A stretch of DNA of 64,000 bases from positions 26,284,558-26,348,557 of the forward strand of contig NC_088714.1 in NCBI RefSeq assembly GCF_963576615.1. The letters are read 5' to 3'. Shown here in pieces: positions 12,424-24,500 of this stretch. Position 1 is the first letter of the stretch. Each line of letters starts with the position of its first letter. The position numbers were made by a program, and so were the translations under genes. The notes under the pieces were generated by a model that had not been told where the DNA came from, searched no databases, and saw nothing but the letters and a program-made list of their open reading frames with translations. The stretch is from Watersipora subatra. Its lineage: Eukaryota > Bryozoa > Gymnolaemata > Cheilostomatida > Watersiporidae.

Positions 12424-15400
12424 ATGCTTGTCGACCCCATGATGCAGCAGCCGATTCAGCAGAATAGCTGTCATGTTGCTCAGGCGAATGCGACACCTAT
12501 GCCATCATTCGGGTTCACGCAGGAACAGGTCGCCTGTGTGTGCGAGGTTTTGCAACAGGGTGGCAACATTGACAGATTAGCAAGGTTAGTTCTGTTTCTA
12601 TTTAACTAGTAAAGCGCTAGCTTATAGAGGCAGTCAGTCAGCGTTTGTACTTTCACACAATTAATTGGTTGATAATATTATTGTATAATCTACGGTGTAC
12701 TCGCAAATGAATGCCACTATACGGAGGCACACTGATAGACGCCGAATCCGACTCGCAGTAAATGGAATTAATAAGAAACAGAGGCTCTTTGTGCCGAGGT
12801 CTCGTCTTTGATAGCCCGCTATGGTGTAAATGTTTATGCATTTTTGGTGAACCATTAAATAACTTTTTGTTTATTAGGTCAGTGAGTTTGTAATCTAAAG
12901 ATGCCAGTCTCTTGTGAGGACCTCGCATTAAATGTATAAACTGAAGCACAAATATAGCTAAAATCTACATTCACCTATCGTAAAATCTCTAATTGAACAC
13001 CACGGGGCTCTATTTTTCAACCCTTCCCTTTATAGTGGCGGTCAATTGGAGGTAGCATTCAAAGAAAGGTGGTGTTCAATTAGAGGTTTTACGATACATG
13101 CCTACTCAGCTCCATTATGCCTTTTTACATTCTTATTACCTTTGTGAGGAGCTGGCAGATTTTTTTTGAAGGCTTTTATTAGGTTATTACGCTATCTTTG
13201 TAATTACATGCAAAGCTTCAACGCTTTTAGGAGAAGATTCCCATTTGTGTAACTAACTGTCTGTATTGTTGAATTGTTTAACATCTTTAGCTACGATAAA
13301 CATTCAATATGAAGTTTAAAGTAGAAAGAACTTTTTAACAACATTTTTTATTAATTGCAGGTTTCTATGGTCTCTACCAGCTTGCGAGCACCTTCACAAA
13401 AATGAGTCAGTTTTAAAAGCAAAAGCCGTAGTTGCCTTTCAAAGAAGTAACTTCAGGGAATTATACAAAATCTTAGAAAGCAATCACTTCTCACCACACA
13501 ACCACCCGAAGCTGCAAGCGCTCTGGCTAAAGGCTCACTATATCGAGTCAGAAAAGATTCGAGGTCGACCACTCGGAGCCGTTGGTAAATACAGGTGAGT
13601 AAATCTAGAGTTCATAGTCATGTGACTTCACTTTACTTTTCTCACTATGTCATTACTAACTTGCAAGTCAGGTCATCGGCTAAAATGGCTCCCTCATCTG
13701 CGCTCCAGCATAGATGAGGTAGGTGGTGAGAAACCCTCCTCATCCGCGCTTCAGCTTAGATGAGGGAGGGTGGCTAGCAACCTTGCAAAACTAAAACAAA
13801 ACCTGACATAAGGCGCAGGAGATCTGCGAACCAACTGCCAGCTAGCTAGAGACGGTGTCAATAAAAACATTCAACCGAAGGCAACGACAAACCGCTGGTG
13901 AAGCCTGCCAAGAACAGTCTTGGTTGTAGAAAGTGGGGGAGAACCATGATTGCCATGTCCTCACAGAACATGGTACTTAGAGAGAGAGAAACTTCTCAGC
14001 AATCTATCTTTATCTCTCTCTGGCATGACTTGACCATCACTTTATCACTCACAATGCCGTCTCCTCTCTCTTTTCATCAGCATTATATTTAATTCTATAA
14101 AAGCTAATCGTCTTTACCACCTGAATGGCACCCTATTATCTCTCTTTTATTAAATTTCTATCCCTCCTCCCTTCATTCTCTTTCCTACTTTATCACTCTA
14201 CTATCAATCTCCTTATACCTCCTTACTCTGGTGCCACCCAACCTTGTCTCCCCCAGTCCCACTTTTATCAAACCCCTTTTCGCTTTGCACCCACCCACAT
14301 CTATAGTAAAAATCTATCACCACTCCAGTTCTCTAAAAACTATGTATTCGTTACAAGTGAGAATAATCACAGAAAAAACACTTTCATCAAATGACAAGTC
14401 TGGCAGACAATATCAATGATTTTTTTGGTAATTACTAACAAAACGGATTTGCTTAGGAGTTCTTATGGAAAGACAGCATCATAAAATGCAGCCTTTAACT
14501 GAAAGAGTGAAATACATGCTGTCAAGGCTTGCGGTTGTATCTCTGGATTAGTTTTTTCGAGACATTTGATTGGATGATAACTCGCTCTTGAAATGGCTGC
14601 CTTCGTGATCTACTTAGTTTGTCATGCCAATTAAGAATAAAATGCAAACGGCGCCACTTCAATTAAACAGTCTCTAATATTGGGTCAATATAGATAGATT
14701 CAGCCGTTGCGACTCATTGATTTCTTGGGACGGCTTATAGCCCACGCTAACAGCAGCCATTTGTGGAAAACACAGGCTTTTATTTATTAAAATGATTCTT
14801 GTCATGGCACCTAGAAAGAGGCTGTCCTCTGACAGCGGCGGCTCCAGCTCACCAGGGTGCACCATGAGAGGACACTGAAAAATGTATTACGGGATTACCT
14901 ATGCACGTTGCAAAGTTGTGATGTCATTTTAGATTAGATGTCATCGTAATTCCACAGATAAATTATTGCCTGCCATGCTTCATGCTATACATTAGAAAAA
15001 TTTAAGGCCGCCGTCTATCTATGTCTGTGCTGTCACAATATTAAATATTGTTTAATTTTCATTGAAGCAAAACCATTTTCATGAAAAATAATAATACTAT
15101 TATACACATCCTAAGGCATGAAAATTTTTTTTAGAAAAAGAACTTTCATGTGTCTACTGATCGTAAATGTTGGACACACTATATTTTGTATACATATGAC
15201 ATGGTAACATGAAGCTGTGTTTTTCAAAACAATTTAATAAATATAATACTTTATACAAGCAAATAATTTATATAACACTTAATACATAATTACAATATAC
15301 TTTAAATATATGTTTGCTTGCTATTATATATTATAATAATAGTAAACAAAAAAAATTGTAAAAATAATATTTAAGGTATACTATATAAACTCAAAATATT

Positions 15401-15527
15401 CTTGCCAAAACTAGTTTTATTTGACTAGTAGAATACATATATATATATATATATATATATACAGTATATATATATACAGTATATATATACAGTATATATA
15501 CAGTATATATATACAGTATATATACAG

Positions 15528-15614
<87 letters not shown>

Positions 15615-18040
15615 TTACAGGCAATAATTTCATTTCTAACAAAAATGGTTACCAAATTATGCCATACAAAAATTATAGAGCAAAAAAGTACTACATACAA
15701 TTTTTTAAATCTATGTGCTCATATGTGCATGTGATAAATGTTAATTATTTTATTTTTCCAACCCTATTATGTTTAAATGTTGCAGGGTTCGAAGGAAGCA
15801 TCCTTTGCCTCGTACTATTTGGGATGGAGAAGAGACAAGCTATTGTTTTAAAGAAAAATCTCGAATTCTACTTAGAGACTGGTACACACATAACCCATAC
15901 CCGAGTCCGAGAGAAAAGAGGGAGCTCGCAGAAGGAACGGGACTAACGACAACACAGGTTTCTAACTGGTTTAAAAACAGGAGACAAAGAGACAGAGCTG
16001 CCGAGGCGAAAGAACGAGGAGAGAATGTAAAAGCGAGTCATAATGGCGGTTCAAGTCCACATTCTGATGACTCAGACTGCAGTATGACTAAAGACGGCAG
16101 CCTCATCACTCCCAAAAATGAACCCATCCATCATCAATCATCTTTAAAAAAACAGATCAACCAGGTAATATGTCGTCTGAGGTTGTCAGGTGTGCCGATA
16201 AAGCACAGAGAATAAGTATGTCTACAATTATTCTAACTTCGTGGTAGGTAACTAATTATCGCAGATGGTATTGCGATGAGCTGGTGAGCTGAATATTATG
16301 AGCCTGTATGATGCAATGTTTCAACATCCCACCACTACTTGGAACAGAAGGACGAGCACGGCTCTTATAGCAATGATAAAAGAATAAAGGCTCATCACCA
16401 ACAATTAATTTTAAAATATAACTTGGAAAACAACACGCTATTTCTGCTCAAATGAGTCATTGGCAAATGAGAGGTGGGAAGGTAACTAGCCTCTCCTAAC
16501 AGTCACACGGTTTTCTAAGGCTTAAGAGTATTTTGAAAATCTAACTTTCTCACAAGACTGGAAACAGAAAAATGTGAAAGTATCTTGCCATGATGAAGGT
16601 ATTAATTTAGTAAAACCAGCCTCGTTTTCTATCTTCTAATCTTTTTAGTTTTTTTGCATTGGTATATTATAGCTTGCTTAGAGATTGCTACAGTTTTGAA
16701 AAAATAAGAGATAGTAGTCAATGAATGATTGAATAATGAATAAGTGATCAATTGCTAGTAAATCTTACTAAAAAAGGGGGGAGGTTACCTGGCAGCAAAA
16801 ACATTTATATGTTTAATATGTCATATAAAATATGGAAGTATATTTATATAGATATATAATATAAATTAAAAAAATAAAGTATCTTTTAATACAATATAAC
16901 ATTACATAGTATAATATAATATAATTTAGGTTTAAATTTAATTAAAATAGACAGGATGTAAAAATGCATTGAGTCACCTTTTTAACAAAATTGGCACAAT
17001 TCAATTGTTCTGACAGCAATCTTTATACAAATTGAAATCTTTCAGTTTGCTCCATATTTTGGATAGTTTTCAAACAGACAAAAACACTATCAATTCTGAA
17101 TTTGGTGACAAAATATTTTCTCAGTAGACAACATATTGCAGTTTAACATTGCATCGACTAATAAATGGAATTAAAATTAAGACAAGTATATATTAACAGG
17201 AATTAGTTGTGGAGTTATGTTAAATCCATGAAGTACATTCTCCTAAAGTAAATTTGCTGACTTAGGATTGAGCGTAGTACGAATCTTCAGCAAGGAGCTA
17301 TATAAAATGCTAATTATGACTGCACCAATATTAACTTGTTGCAATTTACTTCGTACTACAACGATGATGCTTCATAAGGAAAATTATGACCAACGATTGA
17401 AGGTCGTTAGGCTCGATTGGAGGTCCTTAGGCTTGATGGACTTTAGTATTTCGTAATCTCTGCTGTCTAATGTACTCTAACAGATTATCTCATAAACCCA
17501 ACCTGTCACTTCATATCTACACCTCATAAACAAATACCTCTGAACACACCAGATGTAAACTTTTTGACTGCGTTATATTTAGAACATCCTTATTTCACAA
17601 AAATTTGCTTTGTAAATTCTATTGAATTCACATGCTATTATTTTATTATTTTATTTTCGTTTTTTCCAGATGGTCTTTTGTGGACTGGTGAAATATCAGA
17701 TCAAAACAAAAATATTTCTATATTTCCGAGGAATGCAAAAAAACTGCTTCCATCTTCAAAAATAATGTTCAAAATTTTAGCCTTGTGTACGCAACACTTA
17801 CTTGTGCGCTTACGAATCTCCTCGCACTGAGTTTTTTACTTGTAGCAGATGTATAACGGGTCAGTTCTGAACGTCCCCTCTTCATGCCACGAAGAGTCAC
17901 AGTCCGCATACCTACCAGGAGTGAATATTCTAGCAAGCTCCGTTTCTCAGCACGCGAACCTTGCACCTATCACTTCCAATACAGTTCTCTCATCTACCGA
18001 TAGCATGTCAAATTTGCTTACTGACTATCAGCATCTTTGA
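12424..18040 (+). CDS. Six1/2: SIX1/2-class homeobox transcription factor (sine oculis family)
   Basis: Nuclear DNA-binding transcription factor of the PAX-SIX-EYA-DACH network. It acts with EYA in eye, sensory, muscle and other organ precursors (family knowledge). Four exons join in frame: 12424-12584, 13361-13594, 15786-16164 and 17849-18040 (stop), giving 321 aa. The start precedes the family motif [18 protein letters not shown] by about 26 residues; a second in-frame Met at residue 26 matches the usual short SIX1 N terminus. The SIX domain covers residues ~31-140 ([31 protein letters not shown]). The homeodomain covers ~142-202 with recognition helix [25 protein letters not shown] and [14 protein letters not shown] identify class SIX1/2 rather than SIX3/6 or SIX4/5. 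The tail is Ser/Asn-rich and ends LLTDYQHL. Introns split the SIX domain (after Leu-Ala-Arg) and fall just before the homeodomain, unlike the single coding intron of vertebrate SIX1/SIX2. A non-canonical ATTAAA at 18342 is a possible poly(A) signal. Confidence 0.97.
12978..13094. mobile_element. Short MITE with ~27-bp terminal inverted repeats and TA target
   Basis: A 117-base element in intron 1 of the SIX gene. The left end is TCGTAAAATCTCTAATTGAA and the right end its inverse complement apart from a few mismatches. It is flanked by TA at 12976-12977 and 13095-13096. Related sequence is found at 25036-26502 and 61024 onward. TA targets suggest Tc1/mariner mobilisation; no transposase is seen. 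Confidence 0.85.
13686..13780. repeat. Tandem pair of short hairpins in SIX intron 2
   Basis: Two adjacent near-identical units, each with CCTCATCY and AGATGAGG as arms around a 12-base loop (GCGCTCCAGCAT and GCGCTTCAGCTT). They begin about 90 bases after exon 2. Confidence 0.7.
15435..15612. repeat. TA-rich microsatellite with ACAGTATATA interruptions
   Basis: About 175 bases of TA repeat. The first third is punctuated by six or so CAG interruptions (ACAGTATATA units); the rest is pure TA. It lies in intron 2 of the SIX gene, about 170 bases before the homeodomain exon. Confidence 0.95.
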
Positions 18041-21000
18041 CAGCGGTGCTAAGGCAGCGATAAAAAGGAGCTAATTGAACAACAAGAGAAAATAACAAGT
18101 AGGAAGAATTTACATGCAAATGTTGCACATAGTCGATGCCTACCAACTTGTATATAACTTTTAGAAAAATCTATATCTTTTTTATAAATAATCCTGTTTT
18201 TAATGCGCGCATTTCAAACAATAGATGTGTGATTCTAAAATGAATGACACGTCTTCAAATGATTCTATGCTCAGTTAAAAGTGGTTATGATTGGAACTCG
18301 AGTGTTACGTATATTTTTAGACTATCGTGTTGCTTTATTACATTAAACAGTATATTGCTGTCTTTTATTTATTTCCAATAGTTAAACATTTCCACAGAGT
18401 GATCTAATGAGCGGAACAGAAGAGAAGTGCGTGGATCATAGCATTGAAGTTGTTTTGTCCGGGCATACAAACTCACGACATGTTTAGAATTTCATATCAA
18501 ATATAAGTATTTACTTTATGTGCCTGACGGTCAAACACAGAGTCTGGCTGTCTCCTTCATGTATACTTTACAATATTTGCCGAAAAATTATTTCAATGCT
18601 TTGTCAACTATAAACATTACACATTCTAAATATTCTAACATTTAACTATCAATCCCCAATGGCAGAACAAATACAATGGTTGAGCAGTCACTCTGTTTCC
18701 AAATAGAAGGACACGCCGATAAGAACCCGTGTGTCATTTCGCTTGCCTCTTGTTTGGTCAGGAAAGGATAGGAAAGGTTTTGTATACAGTTGAGTATCGG
18801 GTTACAGTCGCTAGCTCACAATCCAGTATTAAGGGTCTATTTTATTGACAGAAAGCTTCAAAAGTGACAGTAGTCAATAATTTGAGTAAATATACGCCTA
18901 AGCAAGGCAATATTAACAGCTGCCCTTCTCTCGACTTCCAGAGATGCTTCTCTCTCTCACTTCGTAGGTCAGCTCTTGTCTTATCCTGCCTAGCGAAGAA
19001 GCATATACTCATTTCTTTCAAGTATCTCAAAAAATCTATTCCAGATCATAGATATGAGCCCACATGTTTTTGCCAGGATTTGTTGACGTGAAAGCTTTCA
19101 TCACACCCGAGCAAAAAGATGGTATGATTCATGTCGACACAAGTTTATGAAGTGAAGGCGCCTTTGTGATATAATGCAGGCGTGTCAAATATGTGTGACA
19201 TTTGCAAGAGGGCAATCTAAATAGTCAGACACAGTTGTGATGAATAATGTCAAGGCAAACCATAGATCTATTAACTATAGTATGTTAATAGACCTATGTA
19301 TAGTTAATAGGTCTATGGGGCAAACCTTGTGAAATGTGATTGTTTTACACGTAACAGCTTTTACTCCTTTACTCCGCTGCCGTTTTATAGCAGGCCAGAA
19401 GCTGTAACGAAGTTTAACGCTTACATGATGATGGTATACCATATGCTATATATATATACGTATATGTTTGTATATGTTTATACATACAAATATATATGCA
19501 TATATATACGTATATATGCTACACATGCATATATATGCTGTATTTATATCAACATATATAGATATTAGCATATATCTGCTTGTATAGTTTGAGTGAATGC
19601 TTAAAAATCTTTGATATACACAGATATACACTTTTGTAGCCAGTGAATAATACTTTGTTCCGTTTCCGGTGCGTAAACTCCTACATTGATAGCCTTAATT
19701 ATGATTTTCACAATATTTTTTGCACACATTTGTTTTTCGACGTAATATCTTCCTAGTACACATATGATATTTATCTTAATGCTAGTACGAGCTTTCAGTT
19801 GTCATTGTCAAGCTCAGTAAGATTCTCTGGAGAGAAATGAAACACACTAACCTGTAGTTGCTTGTACAACTAAACTAGGCATTAGTGCAAGCGGATGAAG
19901 TTGTGCAATAGCTAATCATGGCAAAAACTTCCACTATATAAACAATCTATACATATTCACGAGTTCTGCGCAACAAAATCGTTTGATAACAGCTCTTTCC
20001 ATGGCTTACATCTATATGCCTTCTTAATTGTGCAAACAATAATGACGAAAGGAACCAGGAAATGCTTGCAAAACTGCGTGCCGAAATCATCATAGAAGTG
20101 CACAGAAAGCCAGAGACTTGGCCACAACTACTGTTTTCCTCTACAGTCTACATTATATTGTGACACCAATGCCGTTCGGTGAGATAAAATCACAAATAAA
20201 CCACATTATAGCTGACAACATAATCATTTTATATGCTTGTGAGTGACAAGAACAGGCGTGTGACACTCTCAGCAGGTAACATTATACTGCCCCAGACTAG
20301 TCATCTGCTCAGTATCACAATCACTTGCTTCAATACTTGACTTACTAAAAATTACATCATTGCGGAAAAGGAGCCCACTTTAGCCTACCACAGGAAGGCA
20401 GCAGTTTACCGCAATAAAAGAAGTTTGATACAGGTGGCATGTTGACTATGGAGCACGGATGTTTTCTATCTCAAGTATTAGGCTCAGGAAAACCAATGAA
20501 TACATATGGATGAAAACTCTCAAAATTATGAAGTAGAATTATGGCTGATTATATAGTGTTCACCGATGCGGGCAAAGCCTAATTCCTAATTTTATACAAA
20601 AGTGTGGGCAGGTGGTTTTAGCATTATGACTTGGTGACAACTAGATTCAAGCTAAATGAAAAAAGTGCTAGTAAAATGACTTGAAATAATTACACTCAGT
20701 TTACTTAACAGAGGGAAATCAACAGAGGGCCCCTTTTGTAAAAAAAATGGTACAATAAAAATAATTTAAGCAATATTTTTGACTTTGATAAATCATATAT
20801 AATATATATTTAATTAATAACAATTTGAGCAGCTCACCACTCTTCAAATTACCTTTTTACAGACTACAAATTATCTCACATTGATCAGGTACTTCTCAAA
20901 AAGATAATCACATGTGATAATCATCTACTCAAATCTACTGTATTGCAAAATTCAGTTCAAAAGCTACATATTTACAAACTTCCTCGCAATAATATTTCAG

Positions 21001-21536
21001 CATCTTATGAGGTTTGTCTATATCTAAACTTGTTGATAAAAAGAAAAATCTTGAAGTTATGATGGCAGATCTTTTTAAATAACCACAGTCATTTATTGAG
21101 CACAACATTTATGCAGGACGGCTCAATGCTCAAAGCAAAAATATCATTCATCAATTTTTAGTTGGCAAAGTCCAACACGAATAAATAGAAATATGTTAGT
21201 GTGCCTAGAACAGATGGCAACAGCTGTCATAAAATGTGGCCTGCAAAAGATATACTACAACAGAGCAGAAAAAACAAATGTAGGCCTCGTAAACTGGATG
21301 TGTCAACCGAAATTAGGGGCAAAATAAAACAGGGTAAAGAAAACCTCGCATAGATAGATGCTGGACAGATAGGTCAAGAGAGTAGTATGCAGTAAGCCTA
21401 TGTACAAATGTATATAGCTGATAAAAATAAATATATTCACAGATATATATATATATATACATGTATATTCATGTAGAAAATTTATGCTCAGAGAATATAT
21501 AGATATGGCTATCATTGGCATTATCGGGAGAGAAAC
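18041..21536. other. Spacer between SIX gene and nuclear receptor (convergent 3' ends)
   Basis: The region contains the 3' flank of the + strand SIX gene and of the minus-strand nuclear receptor. Short TA-rich tracts occur at 19448-19570 and 21440-21460, and a small palindromic patch near 19265-19318 contains inverse copies of TTAATAGACCTATG. A TTTATT at 21092-21097 (AATAAA on the minus strand) is a plausible poly(A) signal for the receptor, about 440 bases beyond its stop. No coding exon was recognised. Confidence 0.45.
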
Positions 21537-24500
21537 TCAGACTGTACTGGAATAAAGTGATGATACAAAGTGTGTTGTTGCACCAGGAAACATATGAGGA
21601 AAGATAACTCTCTCAAGGAGGCTAGAATTGGCCGATTGTATTTGAGAGAGGAGAGTGAGGCATGTGTAGAATCTTACAAGGCTGCCACAGCTTTCGGCTA
21701 GAGCAGTTTGAGCTTGCAAGTGAAGCCTTGAGACAAGTGCTTTATCCATCAGTCCCTCAAGATCTGTAAAAGCATGCCATACTTTGCACGGTAGAGTTGG
21801 TAGAAACGTATAATGTGTGTGTGTTTACATACAAAAGACATAAAAATACATTGAATAACCCACCTGATGTGAAAACGCATAGAGATTTCATTGCTGCATA
21901 CCCTTCTGTCTGAATACTCAAAGCTTTCAAAGCATTTATATAATAACTGAGTGTAGATAACTCCTTCTCAGCAGCTATTTTGTCTTTGTTATCCGATGGT
22001 CTGTAACATTCCATAACAGCCCCTGCAATGAAAGCGAAGAAATGGTGATGTACAGCTAACAACATTAATTATCCTATCAGTTCTGCATAAGTACTAACAG
22101 CTAATCACAATGTACAGCAAAAAATTTCCAGACAAGTGCTAATCCTTAAATTAATTTTAATAAAAATAAGAAAACTAAGATGGCATAAACATGGTGAGAA
22201 GACAACTTCGAAAGAAAGTCTGTTAAAAGACTAATAGGTGAGAGAATATATGAAATAGTATGCATTTAAAGGAAGAACAACTCCATCCTATATGTTTACA
22301 AGGAAAGATAATTCCAAAGTGGATATTGCTGACAGATGAAGGTGAAAAAATGCTGTTTACATACCTGTGCAAACTAATGAGGAATACAAAATGAGACAAA
22401 TTACATGTAAAATATTTAGGGAATACAATTTATTTACATACCAACATCAATGCTAAGAGAGATCTGTGCTGCAGACAGAATCAAAAGCGGACACCATGAC
22501 TTCTCCACCAGCATCACTCTGTCTCTAGCAATCAGGGTATTCAATGCTGGCATATCTCTGAGCCATCTGTTTGAAGCGTTGAGAAGGCTACAATCGGATG
22601 GAAAGATTTGGAGTACTAAAGCTAGGAAAAATCATAGGTCAATCATTTTTAAGGAAATATTTTTACGATGTGTTGATCAACAAATGTTCACAAGACTTAC
22701 CCTAAGCAAACACTATAAAATGAGATCGCTCCGAGACCACTAGAGAATATTGAATTGCCAGATGTCGCAGTCAAGGTGTCTCCTTTCCCGGTACTGGATG
22801 ATCCACTTGTACTATCAATTCTGCTATTATCTATATTAAACATCTTAGTACAATAGCAAAATAGTTGATGACTGAAATGCTTTTATCATATGCTGCACCG
22901 AGGCTTTGACAGATTTGTTCCAAATAGCTCAAAAACAGAAAAAAGAGGGTTCTCTCACAAACAGACACCAGTCAGAAAGTAGCACACTCACAGAAACTGA
23001 AACACTGCACACTTAACAAAATGGTAGGTAAAACATGGCACATTACACAGGAAATGATTCAAAACCAAAAGAAGATTACAAATGATAGAAGAAATCAATA
23101 AAATACAACAATTGACATCATACACAGAAGGTTTACACTTACAAGATGAGTGAACTTACGATTTCCAGGTGAAACGAGGCTCTCTTGATTGATAGGAGGT
23201 GCAGTTGATTTGGATATGAACTTGAGCTTCTGATACCACTCAAGACCAGATGGCAGACGTGAAAGTGCTGCACAAGCAGCTAAATGATAGGGGTGTGCGA
23301 CGCTGCCTAAATGCGTGACAGAACCTGGCAGTTGAGTTGGAGTGAATCTAGAAATGTAGAGTGAGCCATGCTACAGACAATATATGAAATAATCTAGTCT
23401 GAAATAATAAACATAGTAAAGACAGGCAACTTATACAGGCCAGTCTACAAACTCCAAGTACTCTCATTTGTTCAGAATAATACACTAATACAGACTGGGC
23501 CCTGTCTGCACAGTGAAAAAGTCGGGACATCGAAAATTGAGTACTGTACAGTACAGTAACCAGCTTATATAGTCTCGTACACATACTCCTAGGCTACAGT
23601 ATGGTACAATACACATATACAGTACACATGAAAGAGTAATATATGGTTATACTTGCAATATGGTACAATACACATATTATACAGTACACATGAAAGAGTA
23701 ATATACGGTTATACTTGCAATATGGTACAATACACATATACAGTACACATGAAAGAGTAATATACGGTTATACTTGCAATATGGTACAATACACATATAA
23801 AGTACACATGATAGAGTAATATACGGTTATACTTGCAATATGGTACAATACACATATACAGTACACATGAAAGAGTAATATACGGTTATACTTGCAATAT
23901 GGTACAATACACATATACAGTACACATGAAAGAGTAATATATGGTTATACTTGCAATATGGTACAATACACATATACAGTACACATGAAAGAGTAGTATA
24001 CGGTTATACTTGCAATATGGTACAATACACATATACAGTACACATGAAAGAGTAATATACGGTTATACTTGCAATATGGTACAATACACATATACAGCAT
24101 ACATGAAAGAGTAATATATGGTTATACTTGCAATATGGTACAATACACATATACAGTACACATGAAAGAGTAGTATACGGTTATACTTGCAATATGGTAC
24201 AATACACATATACAGTACACATGAAAGAGTAATATACGGTTATACTTGCAATATGGTACAATACACATATACAGCATACATAAAAGAGTAATATATGGTT
24301 ATACTTGCAATATAGTACAATACACATATACAGTACACATGAAAGAGTAATATATGGTTATACTTGCAATAGGGTACAATACACATATACAGTACCATGA
24401 AAGAGTAATATACGGTTATACTTGCAATATGGTACAATACACATATACAGTACACATGAAAGAGTAATATATAGTTATACTTGCAATATGGTACAATACA

